Below are positions 21,281 to 32,955 of a stretch of 64,000 nucleotides of DNA, piece by piece. Each line of letters begins with the position of its first letter. The stretch's first letter is position 1. Both the position numbers and the translations under genes were made by a program. Under the pieces are notes generated by a model. That model was not told the origin of the DNA. It did no database searches and saw only the letters and a list, made by a program, of their open reading frames with translations. Source of the DNA: Tillus elongatus (Eukaryota > Arthropoda > Insecta > Coleoptera > Cleridae); contig OZ023269.1 of assembly GCA_964006375.1 (NCBI GenBank), forward strand, positions 125,282,223 through 125,346,222, read 5' to 3'.

Positions 21281-22795
21281 GGTCGACCGGTTAACCGTTT
21301 TTTGTTCGTAACTTTAAACTTGGAATGACCTTGCAATCGATTGGTTTTGAAAAGCGATTAATTGACGGTCTAAATGACTAGTTGACCGGCTTCTGCGTGT
21401 CCCTAACCGCTTTTCTCTTATCGACTGATGACCGGTCAAGCAATTAACCGGTTTTGGTTCACAACTTTCAACCTGAATGACTTAACAATCGATCGGTTTA
21501 AAAAAACGGACAATTGGCGGTCTAAATGACTAGTTGACCGGCTTCTGCGTGTCCCTAACCGCGGTTCTCTTATCAACTAATGACCGGTCGAGCAATCAAC
21601 CGGTTTTGGTTCACAACTTTCAACCTGAATGACTTAACAATCGATCGGTTAAAAAAAAATGGACAATTGACGGTCTAAATGTCAAGTTGACCGGCTTCTG
21701 CGTGTCCCTAACCGCGGTTCTCTTATCAACTGATGACCGATCGAGCAATCAACCGGTTTTGGTTCACAACTTTCAACCTGAATGACTTAACAATCGATCG
21801 GTTTAAAAAAACGGACAATTGGCGGTCTAAATGACTAGTTGACCGGTTTTTTACGTATCAATAACCACAGCTTTTGAATCAAGTTATCTCCGGTGGAGCG
21901 GTTAACCGGTTTTTGTTGGCAACTTTCAAAATTTGAATGACTTAACAATCGATCTGTTTACAAAAACGATTAATTGACGGTCTAAATGACTTCTCCGTAT
22001 CCATAACCGCGGTTTTCGCATCAAATTATGACCAATCGAGCGGTTAACCGTTTTTTTTTGGTAACTTAAAAATTTGAGTAATTTAACACTCAATCGGTTT
22101 TGAAAAACGCTTAATTGACGGTCTAAATGACTAGTTGACCGGCTTCGGCATATCCATAACCGTGGTTTTCGCATCAAATTATAACCGGTCGAGGGGTTAA
22201 CCGGTTTTTGTTAGCAACTTTCAAATCTGAATGACTTAACAATCGATCGGTTTTTAAAAAACGATTAATTGACGGTCTGAATGATTCTCCGTATCCATAA
22301 CCGCGGTTTTCGCATCAAATTATGACCAATCGAGCGGTTAACCGTTTTTTTTATGGCAACTTAAAAATTTGAGTGGCTTAACACTCAATCGGTTTCGAAC
22401 AACGCTTAATTGACGGTCTAAAAGACTAGTTGACCGGCTTCGGCATATCCATAACCGTGGTTTTCGCATCAAATTATAACCGGTCGAGCAGTTAACCGGT
22501 TTTTCTTCGTACCTCTTAAAGCTAAATGACTTAGCAATCGATTGGTTCTGAAAAACGATTGATTGGCGGTCTAATTGACTAGCTGACCGGCTTTAGCGTT
22601 TCCTTAATCGCGGTTTTCGCATCAAATTATATCGAACAGTAAACCGCGTTTTGTTAGGAAATTTCAAATCTGACTGACTTAGCAACCCATAGGTTTTAAA
22701 AAACGATTAATTGACGGTCTAAATGACTATTTGGCCGCTTTTATTGTATCCATAACCACGGTTTTCACATCAAAGTACAACCGTGTAACCACTAT
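21281..22795. repeat. Tandem satellite array, about 10 units of 141-154 bp
   Basis: The marker (A)ACCGGTTTT or (A)ACCGTTTT recurs at 21295, 21448, 21600, 21753, 21906, 22048, 22201, 22342, 22496 and 22644. Spacings are 152-154 or 141-148 bp. Each unit also holds AATTGACGGTCTAAATGAC and AACCGCGGTT-type segments. Short units lack about 12 bp (the ACTAGTTGACCGGC part). Short and long alternate over 21906-22496, giving a repeat of about 295 bp. Confidence 0.92.
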
Positions 22796-22799
22796 TCGT

Positions 22800-23640
22800 G
22801 CCCAACGCTACTTAGTACCACGAAAAACACATCTAGTACACTTAACCTTGGCCTTGAAAGCTTACATGTGAGAATTCAACTGTTTTATGCTGCATTTCAT
22901 TCTAACGCATTTGTAATGAGTTAGTGTGACTTTTATGTTTCAGATTAATATGAAATAATACGATATGGGTGTATACATTTTAATTTAAGTTGGTAAGATT
23001 TTAAATGGAGGTTAAATAAGCGACTGCTATAATGTGTCTGGTGGCCAGTTTTGCTCACACACATTGTTTTGAAATAATAAAATAACAAACGTGATATTCA
23101 ATAGTCTCAGGAAGACACTTACTTCATAGTCGCCGTATGTGGCAACGATAATAGAATATGAATATACGCAAGCTGGAGATTTCATGAAACTTATATTTGC
23201 ATCTAACAAAGTCATAATATTTTGCTTATCTTGCTTAGTTTGCTGTTAGATTGTTAATAGCAGCTTAAAGTTTTTAGTGTGGTCATTAAGCGGCTCACAT
23301 GTAAATTGTTCTTAGAGAAATACGAGCACTTTTAATGGCGATAAATAGTTTTATGCTTCTGCATCTGCATATACTCTCATTGTCTCACCGCGGTATTTTG
23401 CACACAACTCGAGAACTGTTTGTTCAATTTTTACTAGAGCATTTTAACTGTTCACCTGGGGCTTAGTTTCCATTTGACTAAAATCGGTTTCCTATATTCC
23501 TACAATACTATATTTACGTGTTTGGAAAAAAATATACATTCTAAGTACATTAAATTATTTTTACCTTTAAAATTCGGCAACGTCGTTTGTTTCATTTAAA
23601 AAATAATTGTAGGTGAATGAAACCAATCGATTTAGTACCG
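22800..23640. other. Unassigned DNA
   Basis: Nothing recognised except a TIR-MITE end starting near 23650. Confidence 0.4.
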
Positions 23641-23713
23641 AAAATAAATCTAGACGCAGCAAGTGCGTTATGGTAGCAAATATTAATAGAAATAGTCACA
23701 CGAAACTGACTGG

Positions 23714-23715
<2 letters not shown>

Positions 23716-23804
<89 letters not shown>
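23716..23804. repeat. (TA)n microsatellite
   Basis: About 89 bp pure TA; its last TA is the target duplication of the next element. Confidence 0.95.
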
Positions 23805-23807
<3 letters not shown>

Positions 23808-24129
23808 GATGGTCACTGAAAACGAAACAGACCGATTTGCGTCCAGATAATTTTTTTTTAAGAAACGCTGAAACACGTCAATTTTAATATTGACCCCTTA
23901 AGGGTGGTGATAACAACCCTTATATTTTAAATACGCAACATGGGTCGAGTGTTACATCATTTGAGAGATCATTCTTTTCTGAATTCAGAACACTAATTTT
24001 TTTGGAAGTTTTATCAACTCGTTTAAAAATTATTCACAGTTGGAGTTGCAAGAACGCATTTTATATATCGTGATAAGAAATGCACTAATTAGTCAATTTT
24101 TCGTTAAAAAACAACTAAAAAACAAAACT

Positions 24130-24918
24130 AAACGTTCAAAAATGTTAAGTAAGTGTTCAAATTGTTGACCACCAGCTTCCATACAAAAGTACAAATTTTG
24201 TTCAAAACGAGCTCTGACATTCTGGAGCATTTGTGGAGTTATTAGACGGCATTCTTCAACAATGCATCGTCGTAATTCTTCCAGAGACTCCGGTTCTGTT
24301 GCGTAAATTCTACACTTTAAATGGCCTCATAGAAAGAAGTCTAAAGGAGTTAAATCCGGTGATCTAGGGGGTCACTCAATAGTACCTCTACTTTTAATCC
24401 ATTGCTCTGGAAACTCTGTTCAAAAACTCCCTAACACGTTGTGAAAAATGCGGAGGAGCTCCATCTTGTTGAAACACTAATTGATTTTCTTGATAGCGAT
24501 CATCATTTTCAACAATGTCAATTAGTAGAGGGTAAACGATATCTTCTAGAAACTCCAAATACGTTTCGCCACTCAAATTGCCATCAAGAAAATTTGGTCC
24601 GAAAAATGCCAGTCCAGACATTCAATTTCCGTGGAGTTTGAGTGTGGACTTCGTGCAAATTTCTTGGATTATTATCTTTGCAACTAACTCCAAAATGTAT
24701 TTTCTAACATGTCTGTTCGGATGTCGTTCATTAAACAAATTTGCGGTACGGTTGGCACAGTCATCGTTTCTGAAAAAAAGAGTAATTATTTCAACTCTTT
24801 CTTCTATAGAATACACCATTATGAAATTAGTTTTCGGTAGTACCAAAGTATCAAACGATCTCATTCTGATAAGAAATGTTCTGATAGTCAATTTTTTGTT
24901 TACAAACCAACAAAACAT
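24130..24918 (-). pseudogene. Mariner-like transposase, internally deleted
   Basis: On the reverse strand the head (start codon within 24790-24820) reads M-V-Y-S-I-E-E-R-V-E-I-I and then N-E-R-H-P-N-R-H-V, a helix-turn-helix region. About 150 residues are then missing, including the first catalytic D. The frame resumes as F-F-G-P-N-F-L-D-G-N-L, and 24394-24621 gives V-F-Q-Q-D-G-A-P-P-H-F (second D). After a frameshift near 24415 it continues E-stop-P-P-R-S-P-D-L-T-P-L-D-F-F-L-stop-G-H-L-K (third D), then Q-Q-F-E-H-L-L near the end. Both stops stand where relatives have tryptophan, so TGG has become TGA. The piece is clearly inactive. Confidence 0.85.
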
Positions 24919-24951
24919 TGACTATCAGAACATTTCTGATCGGAATGAGTG
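24858..24951. repeat. 32-bp-arm hairpin at the transposase 5' side
   Basis: CTCATTCTGAT...AGTCAA at 24858 is repeated in inverted form ending GGAATGAG at 24951, with about 30 bases between arms. The right copy belongs to the terminal inverted repeat, so the inner copy is an added inverted duplicate. Confidence 0.75.
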
Positions 24952-25256
24952 AAATACGTTTTTGCATCTTCAACTGTGAATAATTTTTAAACGAGTTGAT
25001 AAAACTTCCAAAAAAATTAGTGTGTTGAATTCAGAAAAGAAAGAGATTTCAAATGATGTAACACTCAACCCATGTTCCCTATTTAAAATATAAGGGTTGT
25101 TATCACCACCCTTAAGGGGTTGATGTGACAAAGTTGAGTTTTATTTCAAAACATGTCCCCCTCAATATTAAAATTGACGTGTTTCAGCGTTTCTTAAAAA
25201 AAAATTATCTGGATGCAAATCGGTCTGTTTTGTTTTCAATGCGCAATCTATATATA

Positions 25257-25437
25257 GGGTATCCCATTATTCTGGGTTTCCTCGATATCTCCTAAGCTAT
25301 TCAAGTTATCAAAAAAAATTTAAAAACAAACGTTGCTTTGTTTTTAAAGATGTATAACATAAAATTATTTTAAACTATACAGCATGTCTCATAAGTCACC
25401 GGCAGCATGCAACTTTGATATTTTAATTGGAACACCC
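25257..25437. mobile_element. MITE with GGGTRTYCCA ends
   Basis: Left GGGTATCCCATTATT and right (reverse) GGGTGTTCCAATTAA form terminal inverted repeats. TA dinucleotides flank both. At 181 bp with no frame it fits a Tc1/mariner-type MITE. It lies end-to-end with the preceding element. Confidence 0.55.
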
Positions 25438-25469
25438 TATATATTATTAGATATTTCGATCCTACAAAA

Positions 25470-26373
25470 TCTGCCTCTAAAGACCTTACATATTACAAAT
25501 AAATAACTTAAGACCACTATCGGTTATCTACCTCTCTTCATTGCCGTTTTCTAGAAGCATTACGTGGTGTAACGGTTAGGATTCCTGTTTAATAAGCGAA
25601 GGGACGCGGGTTCAAATCTCACCGTTAACTGAATTTCTCTTTTAACTTTTTTTGTCTTTGATTCCATTATTACGTTATCTGATCAAATTGTGTAATTCCA
25701 ATATATTTTTTACCGGCTTTCTGTTGAAAATGAAAGATAAGCACTTTTAAGACTTTTAATTCAAGTTTAATAGTAGCTGTTGTTGCCTTTAGTTGGTAAA
25801 ACCATGCCACAGTTAACATAGACCTAGAGATTTGTGACATGAGGAGAGGTTGTTTTCTTCTCTACAATTGGATTCAATTGTTACAGCCTCCACAGGCAAA
25901 AGAATTTTCTCTGTGAAGCCACAGAAAAAGTATCTAGTTATGTATTTAGATGAGATTTTGAATATTTTTTAATTTATTTAATGTATTTCTATTTCTATTA
26001 GTTAATTTTCTTGTACAAAATATTCTTTTAATAGCGAATTTTCTTATAAATGAATTTAATGAATTTTCTTTGAAGAAACGTTTGTTGTGAATTTTTGTAT
26101 GAAAAATTATTCAATTGATGGAACATTCTTGAACCGAAATTGAAAGAAAATAAGGTTTTAATGGATTTTCCTGCAAACAAATTATTTTATTTTCCATTTT
26201 AATTATAGATTAGATATATAATTTGAATTTAATGCATACTTTTAGCAAAATTTTGTGTAAAAAAATATTCAGCCAAATTTGATGCCTGATTACATTAGAA
26301 AAGACAAATCTGCCTTAAAAATATTTTTATGAAAATTCACTAGCATAACGCACTTGCTGCGTCCAGACTTTTT
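25470..26373 (+). repeat. tRNA-like-headed repeat, copy 3 (best preserved)
   Basis: Order: leader, tRNA-like boxes (25565-25620), body with GTGAAGCCACAGAAAAAGT, AT-rich region, and a terminal ACCATAACGCACTT-type end (CTAGCATAACGCACTTGCTG here) identical to the TIR-MITE end. The unit is about 900 bp. Confidence 0.7.
25564..25624 (+). repeat. tRNA-derived head with box A and box B
   Basis: TGGTGTAACGG (25565-25575) fits box A perfectly and GGTTCAAATCTC (25609-25620) fits box B apart from one base. The intervening GGTTAGGATTCCTG resembles a tRNA D-loop/anticodon arm. It sits inside a repeat and has no clean acceptor stem, so it is a SINE-type pol III promoter and not a functional tRNA gene. Confidence 0.6.
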
Positions 26374-26379
26374 TCTACT

Positions 26380-26836
26380 TTTAAATTATTTTTTGCTTTG
26401 CCCCTACCTACAAGAAATTTTCCGAGTAGATGAGCTACTTAATTAAAATCAAACACATATACTTTCTGACGTATTGTACAAAATTGTATAACTTCTTTTA
26501 TTAGGCATATGAATTGGCAAGAAGCTGTTAGGTCAGACGAATTGCAGACGAGTGTCAAGAATTCCCGATTAAATCCCGCTAGCCGATAGAGGATAGACAC
26601 ATTGTACTTCCTTATATTGTCCTTTTAGCTCGTGCTCCATTGTGAATGAGATTGAGACCCCTTAGCAGAATCTTGAACGTTGCAAAAGCAGCTGTACCGC
26701 AATACAACCCTCCTTGTATAATTTCTGTTTCTATATACGTTGTTATCACAGTCTATATTACATAGTCAGGTATATCCTGTAACAGAGTTTCTCAAACAAC
26801 AGGACAACAGTCTACATTCAGTTGAATTATAATTAT
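26380..26836. other. Unassigned DNA
   Basis: No feature recognised; a moderately GC-richer patch lies at 26520-26700. Confidence 0.4.

Positions 26837-26839
<3 letters not shown>

Positions 26840-26927
<88 letters not shown>
26840..26927. repeat. (AT)n microsatellite
   Basis: About 88 bp pure AT, followed directly by CAGAGTAAACTACC. Confidence 0.95.
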
Positions 26928-26931
<4 letters not shown>

Positions 26932-26989
26932 GTAAACTACCAGGAACTGCATCGATTGATTATGGAAAAACCATGTGGTAAAATATCCC

Positions 26990-27670
<681 letters not shown>

Positions 27671-27674
27671 TATT

Positions 27675-28268
27675 ATTTCTCTCCTTTCAGTCGCCTCTCA
27701 AGTGATGGAAATGTATATAAACACCAAATTACTAAAATTTCTTGAAAAACACAGTCTAATCCACGACAGGCAGTATCGATTCCGTCAGCGCAGATCAACT
27801 GCCGACCTCCTTTCCTTTGTCACCCATTCTTGGAACAAGTCTATGGAACTACACAGTGAATCCCAGATTGTCGCTCTAGACATAACCAAAGCATTCTTCC
27901 AGGCCTGGCACGCAGCGCTGCTTAATAAACTTCCGGCCTATGGCCTACCACCAAAACTCTGTACCTGGACAGCAAATTTCCTCTCCAACCGGAACATTTC
28001 TGTTGTCGTGGATGGCCATTCCTCTAAACTATATCCAATTAATGCAGGATTTCCTCAAGGTTCAGCTTTAGCCCCTACTTTGTTTCTTTTCCACACCAGT
28101 GACCTCCTCTCTAGCACATCCAACCCAGTTCACAGTTACGCGGACGACAGCACCCTCCACTTAAATATATCTAGGCCTGTCTCTTTAGCCCAATTAGATG
28201 AGGATCGCAGACTCATGGAGGGTTCTGTCTCCGTGGATCTCCAAAAAAATATTAGACTGGGGAAGTAG
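27675..28268 (+). pseudogene. LINE A reverse transcriptase, catalytic palm
   Basis: This is the best RT core in the window. The open frame continues from upstream REP sequence (start at 27609), but LINE coding begins near 27675. Motifs in order: L-L-K-F-L-E-K-H-S-L-I-H-D-R-Q-Y; R-Q-R-R-S-T-A-D-L-L; I-V-A-L-D-I-T-K-A-F (motif A aspartate); G-F-P-Q-G-S-A-L-A-P-T-L (motif B); H-S-Y-A-D-D-S-T-L-H (motif C, catalytic Y-A-D-D). The frame is lost at an A-run near 28247 and resumes in 28198-28425. Both catalytic aspartate regions survive, but the copy lacks an endonuclease and is shifted, so it cannot move alone. Confidence 0.9.
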
Positions 28269-28717
28269 AAATCTTGTACAATTCAATCCCACCAAATCTC
28301 AGTCTTGCTTTCTTTCTCATAAGAGATACGCCAGCCCTAGACCCATCACAATGAACAACCAAGTTATTCCAAGTAATGAGTCCTTTTCACTTGTTGGCAT
28401 TTATGTGGATCGAAATTTCAATTAGCAGCAATATGTCACATGAATTGCAGAAGCGGCTGCTAAGAAAATAGGTTTCCCCTTCCGTGCTCGCAAATACTTT
28501 TCACTAGCTAATCTCTTTACCTTATATACTTCACAAATAAGGCCAAACCTCGAATACTGCTCCCACATCTGGGGTGCTGCTGCCGCTTCTACACTCGCTA
28601 TCCTGGACTCAATTCAGAAGAGAGCTATAAGTCTCATCGGTGACCCTACCCTCACCGAAAGGCTGCCATCCCTTGCCCACCGACGTGCCGTTGGTGACCT
28701 CTCTCTCTATCTATCTA

Positions 28718-28795
<78 letters not shown>

Positions 28796-29079
28796 ATAGA
28801 TATCTGCACGGGCACTGCTCAGAGGAGCTTTCTTACATAGTTCCTCCACATACTGCCCCCAACAGATCTACCAGGGGAACAGAGCGAATGCACCCTTTTA
28901 CTGTCCAGATCACCAGACATAGAACATCTTGTTATGCCCGCTCTTTTGTCCCGAGGACTTCCAAGTTGTGGAATTCCTTGCCGGCGCATGTTTTTCCTTC
29001 TCCTTCCAAGCTCCAAACCTTCAAGTCCAGAATTAACAAGTTGCCTCTTTCATCCTTGGTGACACCCACGGTACGATAG
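28198..29079 (+). pseudogene. LINE A RT thumb and C-terminus, split by microsatellite
   Basis: Frames 28198-28425, 28640-28840 and 28888-29079 cover the region colinear with 7437-8220: N-L-V-Q-F-N-P-T-K, L-V-G-I-Y-V-D-R-N, I-S-L-I-G-D-P (eroded), then H-P-F-T-V-Q-I-T-R-H-R-T-S-C-Y-A-R-S-F-V-P-R-T-S-K-L-W-N-S-L-P. Stops at about 28425 and the CT expansion (28699-28792) break the frame. Confidence 0.82.
28699..28792. repeat. (CT)n/(CTAT)n microsatellite inside LINE coding region
   Basis: The other copies have only GACCTCTCTCTCTTTTATAG at this place (codons D-L-S-L-F-Y). Here the CT run has grown to about 90 bp with four CTAT units at its start. Confidence 0.95.
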
Positions 29080-29134
29080 TATTTAGGCTGTAAGTCCTCG
29101 TGGTGTGTTGTTGAAATAAATAAAAAAACAAAGT

Positions 29135-30005
29135 ACGCATGTTTATATTGTAAATTCACATCTCCAAGTTTAAATAAAAAAAGTTTTACGCATTTAATTG
29201 AATAAATTTCATAATCTGTAATATTTTTATGAAAATTCGCTACCATAACATACATTTTACATACCACTTTATTTGGTAAACCTAATTCTAATCTTGTTCT
29301 TACATGGCTAGCTCCCCCACCCCCCAGTCCGAATCTTAATCTAAAATATTATAGGTATAAACAAATCATTTAGACAATATACGGAAATTGTGTAACAAAA
29401 TGCTAATGCGTTGTTTTGCTTTTACAAATGTAACAAAATTTTAATGTGTTGTTTTGCTTTTATAAATGTACTGTACTAAAATGTATTCTCTAAATAAATC
29501 AAGAGTGACAATTTTTATTAACATCATATTTTTGATATTACACAATTATAAAACGATGTCAGTTCCTGCTAATAAATATTGCTAAATTAGTTTAATTTAC
29601 TTGTATTAAGACAAACAAAGATAATATCTCATTGAACTTGCCATTCATATGTACAACCAGTGCGTCTTATATTATCTTAACAGCCTGATAACGAATGGCA
29701 AAGTTTATGGTAATTACCCAATAATTATTACACTCAATATATTAATGAACTTATTAATGTATAATTTTCATGTAGTCTAGTGTAAACATAAAATATATTG
29801 CAGTTCATAAAGCCCATTCATAGAGTTTATTTCTACAGCAAGTTTGGGCTAATGGATAATTATCCTCAGCCAAAATAATCACGAACTACAGCAAGTTATA
29901 TAACTTCAGCCTCAGTGAAACATTCCATAAAATTCATGAAGATCAATTCGGATTTTGATCTGGATAAGGAAGTAGAGAAGCAATACTAGCACTCAAAACA
30001 ATAAG
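29135..30005. other. Unassigned DNA
   Basis: AT-rich; a partial TIR-MITE end near 29225-29250 (TATGAAAATTCGCTACCATA). No coding feature. Confidence 0.4.
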
Positions 30006-30246
30006 AGAAAGATCCTTGACAAAAAAAGTCTGGACGCAGCAAGTGCATTATGGTAGTGAATTCCCATAGAAATGATCTGGCACCAAACATTTTTTTTATT
30101 AAATGCTTATACCTTTTAGTGAATTTCCTTTAAAAAAAATCACTAATGAGGAGATCCCGACTTTTGAATTTTGAAAAAATTTCTTTAAATGAGCGCTAAT
30201 TAGGCCCCCCAGAACAGATATCCGGGGTCAGTTTCGATTTTTATAT

Positions 30247-30353
<107 letters not shown>

Positions 30354-31054
30354 AGTTCGTTAGCCAGGAAAATCTGCCGAGGTTCTCCCGGAAAATTTTG
30401 TGTTTTCTTTAGAAAAAAATTAATATCTCCGAAAATAACAAAGTAAGGGCAACTAAATTTGGTACATCGTTTTATATCTCTATAGGCAAACCATATACCA
30501 AAATTTAGCGATGTAGGTCAAAAGACAAATAAGTTATGGGCATGTAAAAAAAAATGGGGTTTTCCTCAAAACGTCAGAGTGACAATTTTTACCGTCAAAA
30601 TTCGCAACATTTAGGCAGAGAACTTGAATCTAATACGGGCTATGGAAAAAAAATGTCTCAAGAAGAATGTTTTACAAACCCTGAAGTCTTAGTTTCAACC
30701 GTCATTATCCTTTATTTTACTAAAATGTTTCCAGAAAATTCATTTTAAATAGACCCTTTCTCTGATGCTTGGCAGTAGTCTTAGCTATAGAGTTTATCGT
30801 TTAATGGTATATAACTTTTGTCGAATTTTCGTAAAAAATCAATAAATCTCAATATATCTGTTATTATACAAGATATGAAAAAAATGTATACATTAATCAT
30901 AGCGTGTCTTGAGTTACATCTTAAAAAAATATTTCTACAATCACAGGTGACCCATAAGTCGTTGGTGATACAAATAATTTTTTTTTAGTCGAAAACGCCT
31001 TATATTTTTGCATTTTCCATCGAAATATAATGCATGTTTGTAATTAAACAAATT

Positions 31055-31324
31055 CTGGACGCAGCAAGTGCGTTATGCTAGCGAATTTTGATTAAATGCT
31101 TCATATTTGAACGGATTTTTTTGGTTACACTTTAAGTTTACTTTCGGAAATTTTTGTACGTTTTCAAACAATCAAGTTATTTTGATGAAACACGGAACAT
31201 TGTTTTTACTATATATGTTATACTGGTAATTAAATTTGATGCCTGCTTTCTGAAAAAAAATACACATATTTGCTATTAAAACCATTTTTAGGAAAATTCA
31301 CTACCATAACGCACTTGCTGCGTC
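31055..31324. mobile_element. TIR-MITE copy (270 bp)
   Basis: Starts CTGGACGCAGCAAGTGCG and ends with the inverted copy (CGCACTTGCTGCGTC). No frame inside. Inner arms extend to about 38 bp. Confidence 0.8.
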
Positions 31325-31608
31325 TTTGAGGTTTTTTTTCTAGTAAACTAGAGATATAAATTCTGGTGTGTAGTTGACTTTTCATAACGTTAAACTACGT
31401 ACCAAATTTAGTTACCATGGCTTTGTTATTTTTAGGGAAACCAAATTTTTTTCAAAGGAAACTTAAAAGTTTTCTGGAAAATCCGGTCCGATTTTCCTGG
31501 CTAACAAACTTATCCAGGCTACTTACAAAAGGAAGGTACCTGGCAAATTTTATCAAAATCTGCCAGTTATTTTTTGAGTTATCGGTGTGATACATACATA
31601 CATACATA

Positions 31609-32955
31609 CAGGTGTTTCTAAATTGATGCAAAAAATTTTACAGGGTGATTCTTTGGCGAAAAATAAGGGGTGTCTTTTTTATAAAGTTTTTCTTGAAATC
31701 CTGTCTCCTCCAAGTTACAGCCTTTTGAAATTTTGGCAAAAAAGTTTTCATAAAATTTTTCCGTTACGAAATAATTTAAAAAAACGAAATTTTGCAGATG
31801 CATAATGCTAACAAAATGATAGTTTTAAATGCATTTTGTAACCCTATAATTTTATCACAAAAGGGTGAAAAAACCTACCCTTACATTATTTTTTATCAGT
31901 ACTTTTTATTGTGTGTACCGTTTTCTATTTAAAAAAATTATTTAGAAAGAAGGATTCATGTATCAACTCTTTTATCTCTTGACATTTTCTCATAAAATTG
32001 TTAGTTTCATTACAAAAAAAAAATATTACTCAGATCGATGTCACATGCATTTACAGAGTGGTTGTTATTTGCTGAAAAATCAAGTACGTGGTAGACTGTC
32101 AAATAACGTCATAATTACACTAATATGTTAATATGTATTGTTCTGGCTTTTACTAATTTCCAAAAATTCATAATAAGAAACAACAACTATTGTACTACTA
32201 TTTTATAATTAATAATTAACATACTAAGAAACGAAAAAAAATATTAACAACATGTCAGTACGTATCATCATAATAAATGTTGAAAATGCCCCCCTTCGGA
32301 GAGAACGCATGACTCTAGTCTGTTTCTCATTGAAATTCGTATTCTATGAAAAATACCGGGTGTGTTTCTTATAATATCACATGATGCGATAATACGATTT
32401 CTGAGGTCATCGATGTTTTCAACAGGACTAAACAGAATAAACTAAGGTTTTCAGAAAACCCTACAGGCAAAAATCCAACGGATTCAATTCCGGAGATCGG
32501 GCAGGCCAATTATGTGGGCCTTTTCGACCTATCCGACGATTTCGGTAAACTTCGTTCAAGTAGTTACGAGCGTTGATACTAAAATGAGCCGTAGCCCCGT
32601 CGTGCATGTACCACATTTGTTGTCTAATTTGTAAAGGAATATTTTCAAGAAGTAGAGGCAACTCTTCTTTGAGTAGATGACAGTACACTTCTCCATTTAG
32701 TCTTATAGGAGGAAAATATGGTCCAATTAAGTCATCACCAATGACAGCAAGCCATACATTTAATGAAAACTGGTGTTGAAAATGAGTTTCCGTAATTTCG
32801 TGTGGGTTTTCTTCAGACCATATGTGGTTATGAAAATTTCTAATAGATTCTCGTGAAAAGTTGGCCTCATCAGTAAATAAAATACCAGATAAGAACTGTG
32901 GAATTTGCGTGATCATTTGAGGCATCCATTGACAAAAAATTAAACGAGTGATTTT
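31609..32955 (-). mobile_element. Mariner-like element, 5'-truncated
   Basis: One end is visible: CAGGTGTTTCTAAATTGATG directly after a TACATACATA tract, the expected form of a Tc1/mariner-superfamily terminus after TA. The transposase (reverse strand) is missing its N-terminus because the tRNA-like-headed repeat begins at about 32957. Confidence 0.7.
32270..32945 (-). pseudogene. Mariner-like transposase, catalytic domain (C-terminal two-thirds)
   Basis: The open reverse frame 32461-32925 has L-F-T-D-E-A-N-F (first D), N-V-W-L-A-V-I-G, L-N-G-E-V-Y-C-H-L-L, Y-M-H-D-G-A-T-A-H-F (second D) and W-P-A-R-S-P-E-L-N-P-L-D-F (third acidic residue D). It ends at a TAG where relatives have W (F-C-L-W-G). 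After a frameshift near 32435 the tail continues D-D-L-R-N-R-I-I and E-G-G-H-F-Q-H-L-L. All three catalytic aspartates are present, but the N-terminal DNA-binding domain is missing. Confidence 0.87.

Larger units (their letters stand above)
23805..25250 (-). mobile_element. Internally deleted mariner-like element with about 300-bp inverted ends
   Basis: Left arm 23805-24103 and right arm about 24908-25250 are inverted repeats sharing GAAACAGACCGATTTGC and AACTTCC-type blocks. The right arm has an extra block of about 45 bp near 25125-25170. TA flanks both ends (23803-23804, 25251-25252). A reverse-strand transposase remnant lies inside. The element inserted in, or seeded, the (TA)n tract on its left. 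Confidence 0.82.
27672..29131 (+). mobile_element. LINE family A copy, forward
   Basis: Runs from the RT fingers (V-M-E-M-Y-I-N-T-K-L-L) to the shared 3' end and A-rich tail. It is 5'-truncated and sits inside REP. A CT microsatellite interrupts the coding region. Confidence 0.88.

Noticed and set aside
21281..22795. CRISPR array
   Set aside because: Units of about 150 bp repeat along their whole length with no unique spacers, and the context is eukaryotic; it is a satellite.
25564..25624. Functional tRNA gene
   Set aside because: Pol III boxes are good but acceptor-stem pairing is not evident and the segment is embedded in a repeated element.
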